From: CAWUIH01 sp963922495
GTDB taxonomy: Bacteria; Pseudomonadota; Gammaproteobacteria; Coxiellales; Coxiellaceae
Length of the DNA stretch: 19,945 bases
Assembly: GCA_963922495.1 (NCBI GenBank)
Contig: CAWUIH010000027.1
Location: 1-19,945 of the forward strand
Direction: 5' to 3'
Shown: positions 1 to 8,102 of the stretch, in pieces
Numbering within the stretch: position 1 is the stretch's first letter
How the letters are laid out: every line of letters starts with the position of its first letter
Position numbers and translations under genes: made by a program
Notes under the pieces: model-generated
Database searches by the model: none
Seen by the model: only the letters and a program-made list of their open reading frames with translations
Told to the model about the DNA's origin: nothing

Positions 1-929
<929 letters not shown>

Positions 930-940
930 AATATAACGTA

Positions 941-964
941 TTGTCTTTTTTGCTAAAAAGACAA
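941..964 (-). repeat. Perfect 10-bp inverted repeat just before the 16S 5' end
   Basis: TTGTCTTTTT (941-950) and AAAAAGACAA (955-964) are exact reverse complements around a 4-nt loop. They lie about 12 nt upstream of the mature 16S start in the rrn leader. A stem here may present the precursor 5' end to processing nucleases. It has a poly-U side like a terminator, but its place inside an rrn leader argues against termination. Confidence 0.6.
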
Positions 965-985
965 AAAAAGGCTCGACACAAAACG

Positions 986-1000
986 CTGCATTTCATGCAG
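986..1000 (-). repeat. rrn leader hairpin
   Basis: CTGCAT and ATGCAG form a perfect 6-bp stem with a 3-nt loop. Outer bases at about 973-1012 (CGAC and GTCG on the leader strand) could extend it into a longer imperfect stem. It lies in the 16S precursor leader, where a structured element involved in RNase III processing or assembly is expected. Confidence 0.5.
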
Positions 1001-1072
1001 GCTGTGAGTCGAAGTTATTGGTATCCAACTATCCACACAATGCCTACACAAACTGCTTTCTTTTGCTGCTAA

Positions 1073-1100
1073 ATTTTTAAAGAGCACCTCCTCAAGGAAG
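1073..1100 (-). promoter_or_regulatory. rrn antitermination site: boxB-like hairpin plus boxA
   Basis: On the minus strand, TGCTCTTTAAAAAT (1086-1073) matches E. coli rrn boxA (TGCTCTTTAACAAT) except for one base. Sequence similarity to E. coli continues downstream (AATTTAGCAG versus AATTTATCAG). Immediately upstream, CTTCC-TTGA-GGAGG (1100-1087) folds into a 5-bp hairpin in the boxB position. BoxA is known to recruit NusB/NusE (S10) for antitermination of rRNA operons. Confidence 0.85.
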
Positions 1101-1108
1101 GAAGGCCT

Positions 1109-1158
1109 ATTCTACGTGGCCTAGCGCTAATGTCAACGCCGTTTTCGATTTTTTTTTT
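1109..1158 (-). promoter_or_regulatory. rrn promoter with A-tract UP element
   Basis: On the minus strand a perfect -35 TTGACA (1136-1131) is separated by 16 bp from -10 TAGAAT (1114-1109). The 16-bp spacing matches E. coli rrn P1. Upstream is a run of ten A (1158-1149), as in UP elements that bind the RNA polymerase alpha subunit. The expected transcription start is near 1100-1102, after a GC-rich AGGCC stretch typical of stringently controlled promoters. Only one promoter is evident. Confidence 0.88.
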
Positions 1159-1229
1159 GCATTTCGCTTCATCCTGTCTTCAATCGCACTATTCACGTGT
1201 GAGTTTGTATCTTTAACTCATTGTCTTAG

Positions 1230-2429
1230 TTAAATTATCTTCACTTTGGCAAATCGACGCCTGCCAACCTGATATAAACTCGATGTACCGACTGCAATAG
1301 AAAGTTTCGGGTCACTGACTTTGGTACCATCAACTCGAACTGCACCTTGCCTGATCATGCGCATTGCTTCCGAGGTAGTTTGTACCAATCCGGCTCGCTG
1401 CAGAATATATCCGATACCCAGCTTCCCAGATTCAGCGCTAAGCTGCCGCTCCGGTAAATCAGAAGGGAGTTCGTGTTTACGAAAACGCTCAATGAAATTT
1501 TGCTGCGCTTGTTCTGCAGATCGTTGGTCATGAAAACGCGCCACTAATTCCTGAGACAACATAAATTTAATATCACGTGGATTTTTTCCAGCTTCAACTG
1601 AGCTATGGAGTGCTGCAATATCCTGTGTAGACTTAAAACTGAGCAATTCATAGTAACGCCACATCAATTGATCGGAAATTGACATGACCTTCCCAAACAT
1701 ATCGTCGGGTGACTCAGTAATTCCAATGTAATTACCCAGCGACTTAGACATTTTTTGAACTCCATCAAGCCCTTCCAACAGCGGCAAGGTCATGACACAT
1801 TGTGGCTGTTGTCGATAATGCTTCTGCAGCTCACGCCCAACCAGTAAATTAAACTTCTGATCAGAGCCACCCAACTCCACATCTGCCTTTAATGCCACAG
1901 AATCGTAACCCTGCACCAACGGATAGAGAAATTCATGAATAGCAATAGGCTGTTGTGCTGCATAACGTTTGCTAAAATCATCACGCTCCAACATGCGCGC
2001 CACCGTACTCTGCGCAGCAAGACGAATAAAATCTACTGCACTTAATTGATCCATCCACTCTGAATTAAAACGAATTAAGGTGCGTTCAGGATCCAAAATT
2101 TTGAATGCTTGGCGCTCGTAGGTTTTTGTATTGGCAACTATCTCTTCTCTACTAAGCGGCTTACGGGTAACATTTTTTCCAGTTGGGTCGCCAATCATCG
2201 CAGTGAAATCCCCAATCAAAAATATGATGGTATGCCCCATTTCCTGAAATTGTCGCATCTTATTCAAAATAACTGTGTGGCCCAAATGTATGTCTGGTGC
2301 GGTTGGATCAAAACCGGCCTTAATGCGCATAGGTCGCTGCATACTCATTCGTGCTGCTAAATCTTGTTCGACGATAATATCGATTGCTCCACGAGCGATC
2401 TCTTTCATATTTGCCTCTTCATCTAACAT
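1230..2429 (-). CDS. tyrS: Tyrosyl-tRNA synthetase
   Basis: Charges tRNA-Tyr with tyrosine in the cytoplasm through a tyrosyl-adenylate. The class I signatures are present: HLGH (HIGH box) at residues 48-51 and KMSKS at 226-230. The tyrosine pocket segment LGGSDQKFN is near 187-195, and a C-terminal S4-type RNA-binding domain covers roughly 335-399. The 399-residue length and sequence match the gammaproteobacterial TyrS type exemplified by Haemophilus and Pseudomonas TyrZ. The long start aligns with homologues as I recall them. An alternative ATG at 2408 (residue 8) has a better Shine-Dalgarno (AGAGG) in front and may be the one used. It is divergent from the M23 peptidase gene and lies next to the rRNA operon, an order also seen in Pseudomonas. 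Confidence 0.97.
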   Translation of the reverse strand: MLDEEANMKEIARGAIDIIVEQDLAARMSMQRPMRIKAGFDPTAPDIHLGHTVILNKMRQFQEMGHTIIFLIGDFTAMIGDPTGKNVTRKPLSREEIVANTKTYERQAFKILDPERTLIRFNSEWMDQLSAVDFIRLAAQSTVARMLERDDFSKRYAAQQPIAIHEFLYPLVQGYDSVALKADVELGGSDQKFNLLVGRELQKHYRQQPQCVMTLPLLEGLDGVQKMSKSLGNYIGITESPDDMFGKVMSISDQLMWRYYELLSFKSTQDIAALHSSVEAGKNPRDIKFMLSQELVARFHDQRSAEQAQQNFIERFRKHELPSDLPERQLSAESGKLGIGYILQRAGLVQTTSEAMRMIRQGAVRVDGTKVSDPKLSIAVGTSSLYQVGRRRFAKVKII

Positions 2430-2455
2430 TCATCTCTCTATAAAGATATGTTACA

Positions 2456-2464
2456 TGCTATCAT
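2456..2464 (+). promoter_or_regulatory. Candidate extended -10 promoter for the M23 peptidase gene
   Basis: TGCTATCAT contains TG, one base, then TATCAT, an extended -10 element that needs little -35. A start near 2471 would give a leader of about 29 nt containing the AAGGG Shine-Dalgarno at 2488-2492. The reverse strand of nearly the same bases reads TGATAGCAT (2463-2455), also an extended -10-like element, pointing towards tyrS. Confidence 0.4.
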
Positions 2465-2499
2465 GGTTAAGTAATCGGTTCACCGCTAAGGGTTCTCTC

Positions 2500-3819
2500 A
2501 TGCAAACAGGGAAGGCTAATTTGAAGCCAATAGTTTTTTTATTACTGTCCATCTGCGGAGTGATATTCCTTGGCTTCCATAGTTGGAAGGCACCTAAACA
2601 ACATCACGATCTGACTGTTAAATTGCTACCTCAATCCAAACGGCTACAAAACCCTGTTAACGATGTTACTGCTCAGCAAGTTGTATCTCATAAAGTGGAT
2701 ATCTCAACTTGGCATAATGTCGTGGTGTCTTCTGGTGATAGTTTAGCGGCTATCTTTAAACGAGAAAAACTCAGCTACAGCGACCTACAACAAGTGATGG
2801 CAAGCGCAGAATCATTAAGAAAAATACATCCCCATGAAGTCATTCGGTTACAGGCAAACAACCAGCACGAACTACGAGCACTACAATATTTTACGTCAGC
2901 TACTCAGCACGTGACACTCACACGCGAAGGCAATCAATTTGTGAAAAAAACATCTAACTTACCAATCACCACTAAGATTTCTTGCAGAACAACTACTGTT
3001 CGACAGTCGCTATATCATGATGCAAAACAATCAGGATTCACCAACCGCATGTTGGCACAGCTGCAACAGCTATTTGGTGGTAAAATAAATTTTTCTCGTG
3101 ACATTCAAGAGGGTGACCGTTTCAATATACTTTATAGGAATTTTTTTGTTAATGGTAAAAAAGTTCGCAACGGGCACATAGTGGCTGCAGAGCTAATGCA
3201 TCGAGGAAAAATCTACCAGGTAATACATTACACCTATCCTGTTAACCATAGCGGTTATTATACCCCTGATGGAAAAGGGATAGAAACGCGTTTTTTGAAT
3301 AGCCCACTTCACTACAAGAGAATCAGTAGTGGCTTTAGTTATCATCGTCTTGATCCGATACTTCACAAAGTTCGACCACATTTGGGAGTAGATTATGCTG
3401 CCAAAGTGGGTACACCCATCCACTCGATTGGCGATGGTCGTATAGTGTTCATCGGGAGAAATGGCGGATACGGTAAAGCAATTAAAATTCGTTATGGTAG
3501 ACATTATGTGGCACTTTATGGACACATGTGGCACTTTGCTCACCTAAAGCTATCCCAGCGTGTTCACAAAGGACAAATTATCGGCTATGTCGGTAAAACG
3601 GGTTGGGCAACAGGTCCACATTTACACTTCGGATTTTATGTTGATGGCATTCCACGCAACTGGCTTATTTATAAAAAACCCACTATAAAGGCGATACCTA
3701 GCAGGTATAAAAAAGGTTTCTTAGCCACCACAAAACGACTTTTTCAACAATTACATATTCATCAAACTACGGAATTGGCGACTAATAATTCTGCAAATGG
3801 GAAAGATGAAGACCGTTGA
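2500..3819 (+). CDS. M23-family murein DD-endopeptidase (MepM/OapA-like)
   Basis: Predicted zinc metallopeptidase that cuts peptidoglycan cross-bridges in the periplasm. I chose ATG 2500 (439 residues) because AAGGG lies 7 nt upstream and the reading frame further left runs into divergent tyrS. ATG 2455 is an in-frame alternative. Residues 9-26 form a signal anchor. About 70-120 form a LysM/OapA-like domain (VSSGDSLAAIFKREKLS). About 290-390 form the LytM/M23 domain with zinc ligands H294 and D298 (HLGVD), H342 (GHM) and H374-x-H376 (HLHFG). The usual HLHxE pattern has G instead of E at 378. Its 3' end overlaps the anmK start, so the two are probably one operon of cell-wall remodelling and recycling. 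Pseudomonas has the same neighbours. Confidence 0.92.
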   Translation: MQTGKANLKPIVFLLLSICGVIFLGFHSWKAPKQHHDLTVKLLPQSKRLQNPVNDVTAQQVVSHKVDISTWHNVVVSSGDSLAAIFKREKLSYSDLQQVMASAESLRKIHPHEVIRLQANNQHELRALQYFTSATQHVTLTREGNQFVKKTSNLPITTKISCRTTTVRQSLYHDAKQSGFTNRMLAQLQQLFGGKINFSRDIQEGDRFNILYRNFFVNGKKVRNGHIVAAELMHRGKIYQVIHYTYPVNHSGYYTPDGKGIETRFLNSPLHYKRISSGFSYHRLDPILHKVRPHLGVDYAAKVGTPIHSIGDGRIVFIGRNGGYGKAIKIRYGRHYVALYGHMWHFAHLKLSQRVHKGQIIGYVGKTGWATGPHLHFGFYVDGIPRNWLIYKKPTIKAIPSRYKKGFLATTKRLFQQLHIHQTTELATNNSANGKDEDR

Positions 3820-4915
3820 TTGCAAAAAATATATTGGCCTGATGTCTGGCACCAGCATGGATGGCATAGATACTGTCATTGCTGAATTCAACCCGTTAAA
3901 ACTCATTGCAACTCACTACACACCGATTCCGAATTCACTCAAAACAGAAATCTTGCACTTATGTCGCCCTGGTAACGATAAAATCCATCGCATGGGAAAT
4001 ATTGATACGCGGTTGGGCATTTTATTCGCCGAATCCTGTAAGAATATCTTACAAAAAAGCGGGGTTTCTACCGATGAAATTGTAGCGATCGGCAGCCATG
4101 GTCAAACCATACGTCACATACCCAATGAAAAACACGCGTTTACAATGCAAATTGGAGACCCTAATCGTATTGCAGCACTGACAGGCATCACCACCGTCGC
4201 AGATTTTCGCCGTCGAGATATGGCACTGGGAGGGCAAGGTGCTCCACTCACTCCGGCATTTCATCATCACTTTTTTAGTACCAAAACTGAACATCGCTGG
4301 ATAGTAAATATCGGCGGCATCGCGAATATTACTCTATTGTCACCGCAGCAAAATCAACCGGCTGTAGGATTTGATACCGGACCTGGAAACACACTATTGG
4401 ACGCTTGGTGCCAGTTACACTTGAATAAACCTTTTGATGCAAAAGGCGACTGGGCGGCATCCGGGAAAATTGACCAACCATTACTCGGTAAATTGCTAGC
4501 TGATCCTTATTTTCACCAGGCACCACCTAAAAGTACCGGACGGGAATATTTTAATTTATCGTGGCTAAAAAAGCAGTTACAGGGGAAAGAAAGGCCCGCT
4601 GATATACAAGCGACATTACTCGAACTCACGGCACGAACCATCTTAGAGAGTATGAAAATATCACTAGACTATAAGAATATTGTTTTAATCTGCGGTGGTG
4701 GTGCACGCAACAAGGCGTTGATGAATCGATTGCATCAGCTTTGTGCCCCAGCGGAGGTCACTGACACTGCCAGATTTGGCATCCATCCTGACTGGATTGA
4801 GGCGACATGTTTTGCCTGGTTTGCACACCAAACACTACAACGACAACCAATAAATCTAACCACTGTAACTGGAAGTAAACATGCGACTATTTTAGGTGGC
4901 GTTTATTTTGCCTAA
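3797..4915 (+). CDS. anmK: Anhydro-N-acetylmuramic acid kinase
   Basis: Phosphorylates and opens 1,6-anhydro-MurNAc, released by lytic transglycosylases, to give MurNAc-6-phosphate in cell-wall recycling. The ASKHA-fold signatures are clear: GLMSGTSMDGID near the N-terminus, GSHGQT in the first third, GFDTGPGN near 190-197, and ICGGGARN near 298-305. The 372-residue length is normal for the family. The start at 3797 overlaps the M23 gene by 23 nt. ATG 3806 (giving MKTVDCKKYIGLM) is a possible start three codons later, directly after GGGAAAG. Translation is probably coupled to the upstream peptidase. In Pseudomonas erpA follows this gene; here it is absent and a convergent unknown gene ends 9 nt away. 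Confidence 0.97.
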   Translation: MGKMKTVDCKKYIGLMSGTSMDGIDTVIAEFNPLKLIATHYTPIPNSLKTEILHLCRPGNDKIHRMGNIDTRLGILFAESCKNILQKSGVSTDEIVAIGSHGQTIRHIPNEKHAFTMQIGDPNRIAALTGITTVADFRRRDMALGGQGAPLTPAFHHHFFSTKTEHRWIVNIGGIANITLLSPQQNQPAVGFDTGPGNTLLDAWCQLHLNKPFDAKGDWAASGKIDQPLLGKLLADPYFHQAPPKSTGREYFNLSWLKKQLQGKERPADIQATLLELTARTILESMKISLDYKNIVLICGGGARNKALMNRLHQLCAPAEVTDTARFGIHPDWIEATCFAWFAHQTLQRQPINLTTVTGSKHATILGGVYFA

Positions 4916-4924
4916 ACGCTTTGG

Positions 4925-5890
4925 TCAGAAATCTTGCAAACAAGGTATTACACCGAGAATATTAATGCCTTGTATGGTCGGACTCGGCAAACAAATATCA
5001 CGCAAGTAGTCCCAAAAAGGTACTTCAATAACGCGTCTTCGCTGCTCACAAGCATAATACAACAAGTGGTATTTCTTCTTCTTAAATAGGAAACCCATAT
5101 GCGAAATATTGACATTTGTTCCGATTTTTTCGCGCAAATTCCAATTAGGGCGCACAATTTGAACGATTGAGCCACAAGGCACAGCGTCTAACAACGTTGG
5201 ATCGGACTTATAACATTCGAACATTTCTGGTAACGGTAAATACGGTATGCAACTCTGAACTACGAGTTGAGATTTAGCAAATGAATGCATCTGACGCAAT
5301 AACATGTTTTCTTTCGCGGAAGATACTTCCTGAATTAACCGAATGTCTTCAAATCGACGATGGCGAAACCAATTCGGTCGATCAATCATTGTCCTTGCAA
5401 CGCGTGAGGCACCTTTTGTGAGTTGTATTTTAAGCTTATTTGTCAAGTTAAACAGCAATCCTTTCTTTAAATTTTCAGTATTCCAATCCACACAAGTAAA
5501 ATGAAAGCGATTTGCGTAACAAGGAATGGATTGAAAATAATTCAAATTAAAAATGACTTGACGAAATTCATAAAGGTCTTTTGACAACGCAACGGCTAGT
5601 ATTGTATTAATAAGGCTAGTCGAATCAAACACATCAGTCCTGAAAATTGGGTTTTGATCAAAATGTCCTGCGACACCCTCTCCGCAAACATCATGTTGAT
5701 AAGGTCGATTTAAGAAATATCGTGAAGCCAAGAAAATCCGCTCCGTGACATCGTTAAACTTAGGTGAAATTTCTTGTAATACTTCACTGATAAATTCATT
5801 ATACTCGGACTGACTATATTGAGGAATAATTTGAATTTGTTGTTCGTTCATCGTTTGTAATCTTAAAATATATTGTTGAGAATATTCCAT
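4925..5890 (-). CDS. DUF1460-like protein (NlpC/P60 amidase fold) with apparent Cys-to-Ser active site
   Basis: Resembles DUF1460 proteins, an NlpC/P60-related family of N-acetylmuramoyl-L-alanine amidases. Residues 56-63 (SRYFLNRP) precede VFDSTSLINTILAVAL (87-102), which lines up with the family pattern FDCTTFVETVLALAL. Segment 214-230 (CIPYLPLPEMFECY) and ISHMGFLF (262-269, family SHVGI, catalytic His as H264) also match. The recalled alignment puts Ser90 (codon TCG) where the catalytic Cys normally is. There is no N-terminal signal peptide, although classical members are exported. The ATG at 5890 overlaps the opposite gene's start codon by 2 bp and has no Shine-Dalgarno; ATG 5851 (308 residues) is the more likely start. 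The protein may be inactive, a Ser variant, or repurposed. Family assignment is moderate. Confidence 0.65.
   Translation of the reverse strand: MEYSQQYILRLQTMNEQQIQIIPQYSQSEYNEFISEVLQEISPKFNDVTERIFLASRYFLNRPYQHDVCGEGVAGHFDQNPIFRTDVFDSTSLINTILAVALSKDLYEFRQVIFNLNYFQSIPCYANRFHFTCVDWNTENLKKGLLFNLTNKLKIQLTKGASRVARTMIDRPNWFRHRRFEDIRLIQEVSSAKENMLLRQMHSFAKSQLVVQSCIPYLPLPEMFECYKSDPTLLDAVPCGSIVQIVRPNWNLREKIGTNVNISHMGFLFKKKKYHLLYYACEQRRRVIEVPFWDYLRDICLPSPTIQGINILGVIPCLQDF
5840..5869 (+). promoter_or_regulatory. Weak candidate promoter for the membrane protein gene
   Basis: TTGTTC (5840-5845) and TAAAAT (5864-5869) are 18 bp apart and would start transcription near 5876, 13 nt before the ATG at 5889. 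The -35 matches only three consensus bases. It lies within the 5' end of the opposite gene. Confidence 0.28.
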
Positions 5891-7295
5891 GCGCTATGAT
5901 TGCAAAACACTACTGGCCACTTTCGTAAACTTTTCTCTTCCCATCTTAGCAGCTATAAACAGTATACCAACTGATGAGATGGGTGAGGCGAGTTTTAAAA
6001 AAATTTTTCATACTAACAGTCCACCTGCATTACCAATCTTGAACGGAATTATATGTGGGAGTATTACTTTTTGCTTCTCTTATCAATTACTGCAAAAAGA
6101 AATCTACAATTTCCCACGGCAATGGTCTTTAGCAGACACTGCAGGCAAGTCGGTGATTACCGTAATCTCACTCTTTTGCTTGTCAATTTCTGGAATTTTG
6201 AACAGTTATTTTATGATTGGCCATCCCATCATGAAAATAATTGCTTTTGTTGTGCCTGCATTTTCATTAAAAGCTATTGTCACTCCTTGGTTTTTCTACA
6301 CATCGCTAATTGTTCGTTCGCAATACAATGAAAAAATTTATAACCCTGCGTTGACTGCATGTCAACTACTTGATGTACTCAAAAATAATCTTCTCTATAA
6401 TACACAAATTAGCTATGATAAAATAAAAAATTCTCTGGAGAAAATCAGAGAAGCCCCCACAGAACAAGAACAACGCCTAAAACGTTATTTAGAAGCTGTT
6501 ACTGACATCACATCAAAAAGAGAATTCGTTATATCAAGCATTGCTAGACGATATCACTCACAACCAAGAAAAGCACACCTTCTTTCACTACTATCGTTTT
6601 TGACATTCTGTGCATTTTCAAGCTATGCAATTTTCAGCTTATTCTATCAGTTAGCGCCGAAAGCTGGGGAATGCGTGTTCAGTTCAGGATTTCAACATTA
6701 CGATGTAGGTGACAATATTTTTTGTCCTCACAAATCAGACCTTGCCGGAACCATTGGATTTTATCTCGGCCATATTAACAATATCTGTTATCAGAATATC
6801 ACCGTTATTTTTCCAATGCTTCAACTGAGGGATATCGTATGGACAGCCTACAAAAATAAGATAGAAACGAGAATCGTTGTAATAGGAATAATCGCAGTTG
6901 TATTTACACTATTACGATCTTTTTTGACACTTTATTTGAGCATGAAAAATAATAATTTCAGCAAATCACTTTACATCACTTTGGTATACAGTTGTTACAA
7001 CTTTCTCTCATTAACTATTTACGGCCCACAAACATTGCGTACTTTTTATAAGCAACTCATGGCTATAAAAACTGAGATTACTAACATTTGTAAGCGCACT
7101 AACGACCATCAACTTTTACCCACGAACGTTGATGATACACCAGTAGAGGTTGTTGGCGCAGTACTAGCAACTATTGATGAAATGAAACAATTTTGTTTAT
7201 TCAAGCCAACTCAGGTGCCAGAATTCCAGCAACTCACACAAGCGAGCGAGGAAGGAAACTCGGAAAGAGACTTTAAACTCACTGAGTATCGATAA
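5889..7295 (+). CDS. Unrecognised multi-spanning membrane protein
   Basis: I do not recognise this 468-residue protein. By hydrophobicity it has about eight membrane segments, near residues 7-25, 46-68, 86-110, 115-142, 230-255, 284-312, 328-350 and 358-380. A charged, probably helical cytosolic stretch lies between segments 4 and 5 (145-228, rich in K, E and R). A soluble tail of about 85 residues ends in a Glu-rich patch (ASEEGNSERDFKLTEYR). The loop between segments 5 and 6 has two cysteines (C262, C279) that could form a disulfide. The start at 5889 has only a poor Shine-Dalgarno and overlaps the divergent gene's annotated ATG; the next Met is residue 31. It may be functionally paired with the DUF1460-like gene. 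Transporter, sensor and secreted effector are all open. Confidence 0.75.
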   Translation: MRYDCKTLLATFVNFSLPILAAINSIPTDEMGEASFKKIFHTNSPPALPILNGIICGSITFCFSYQLLQKEIYNFPRQWSLADTAGKSVITVISLFCLSISGILNSYFMIGHPIMKIIAFVVPAFSLKAIVTPWFFYTSLIVRSQYNEKIYNPALTACQLLDVLKNNLLYNTQISYDKIKNSLEKIREAPTEQEQRLKRYLEAVTDITSKREFVISSIARRYHSQPRKAHLLSLLSFLTFCAFSSYAIFSLFYQLAPKAGECVFSSGFQHYDVGDNIFCPHKSDLAGTIGFYLGHINNICYQNITVIFPMLQLRDIVWTAYKNKIETRIVVIGIIAVVFTLLRSFLTLYLSMKNNNFSKSLYITLVYSCYNFLSLTIYGPQTLRTFYKQLMAIKTEITNICKRTNDHQLLPTNVDDTPVEVVGAVLATIDEMKQFCLFKPTQVPEFQQLTQASEEGNSERDFKLTEYR

Positions 7296-7305
7296 AAAAC
7301 ACTGA

Positions 7306-7334
7306 TCGACAATATTACAAGCTGCTTCTATAAT
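7306..7334 (+). promoter_or_regulatory. Strong sigma-70 promoter for the ABC importer, giving a leaderless mRNA
   Basis: TCGACA (7306-7311, five of six consensus bases) is followed after 17 bp by a perfect TATAAT (7329-7334). The start codon of the ATPase gene is at 7341, exactly 7 nt after the -10. Transcription should therefore begin at or within a base or two of the ATG. No Shine-Dalgarno is present before the ATG, consistent with a leaderless transcript. Confidence 0.8.
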
Positions 7335-7340
7335 GTTGCT

Positions 7341-8102
7341 ATGATAGAAATAAGAAACGTTAGCAAGACATTTAACGGTGAAAAACACCCTGCAGTAAAA
7401 AATGTCTCCATCACAGCAAATGACGGTGAATTACTGGTTTTTTTAGGTTCCTCAGGTAGCGGCAAAACAACATTGCTTAAGATGATCAATCGACTTATTA
7501 CGCCATCCAGTGGAGATATTATTATTGATAGCAGAAATGTAAAAAAGATAAAACTGACCACGCAACGCCGTCAAATTGGCTATGTATTCCAACAAATCGG
7601 TCTCTTTCCGCACATGACTGTTCAAAAAAACATCACCATTTTATTAAAGTTGCTGGGGCAACCACAAACACAGCGAATAAAGCGTGCCAACAAACTGCTG
7701 GAGCTGGTAAAATTGGACCCTAAAAAATATGGCTCTCGTTATCCTGATGAACTTTCTGGCGGCCAACAGCAGCGTGTCGGTGTGGCTCGGGCGCTGGCTG
7801 CAGACCCAAAATATTTGCTCATGGATGAACCTTTTGGTGCGCTAGACGCTATGACACGAAACTCACTACAAGATCAAATTATTCAGCTGATTCAGCAATT
7901 GCAAAAAACTATTATTTTTGTCACGCATGATATCTTTGAAGCATTTCGTTTAGCCGACAGAATTGCCATCATGCACTTGGGAGTGCTGGAACAAGTTGGT
8001 ACGAAAGAAGAAATCATTAAAGACCCAAGAACACCATTTGTTGCAGAGTTAATTGCCCAACCTAAACAACAAATTGAGGACTTAGCGAAAGCAGATGAAT
8101 GA
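7341..8102 (+). CDS. ABC transporter ATPase, osmoprotectant/ergothioneine type
   Basis: ATP-hydrolysing subunit of a binding-protein-dependent importer (OpuCA/ProV/EgtV group), acting on the cytoplasmic face. It shows Walker A GSSGSGKT (about 33-40), Q-loop FQQIGLFPHMT (about 85-95), signature LSGGQQQRV (about 136-144), Walker B YLLMDEP with D-loop GALD (about 154-164), and switch-histidine FVTHD. At 253 residues it stops after the nucleotide-binding domain and lacks the C-terminal CBS pair that senses ionic strength in OpuA/OpuCA-type ATPases, so direct osmotic gating through CBS is unlikely. The N-terminus MIEIRNVSKTF is the normal family start, which fixes ATG 7341 despite the absent ribosome binding site. 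It overlaps the downstream permease gene by 8 nt. Confidence 0.93.
   Translation: MIEIRNVSKTFNGEKHPAVKNVSITANDGELLVFLGSSGSGKTTLLKMINRLITPSSGDIIIDSRNVKKIKLTTQRRQIGYVFQQIGLFPHMTVQKNITILLKLLGQPQTQRIKRANKLLELVKLDPKKYGSRYPDELSGGQQQRVGVARALAADPKYLLMDEPFGALDAMTRNSLQDQIIQLIQQLQKTIIFVTHDIFEAFRLADRIAIMHLGVLEQVGTKEEIIKDPRTPFVAELIAQPKQQIEDLAKADE

Noticed and set aside
2275..2499. N-terminal extension of the M23 peptidase frame
   Set aside because: It overlaps the 5' end of tyrS on the other strand and would place a non-signal sequence before the clear signal anchor; ATG 2500 has a Shine-Dalgarno.
4325..4526. Minus-strand frames inside anmK
   Set aside because: Antisense shadows of a well-recognised gene with no start signal.
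7289..7309. Inverted repeat TCGAT...ATCGA after the membrane protein gene
   Set aside because: Only 5 bp with an 11-nt loop and no T-run; it overlaps the strong promoter of the importer gene, so termination is not supported.
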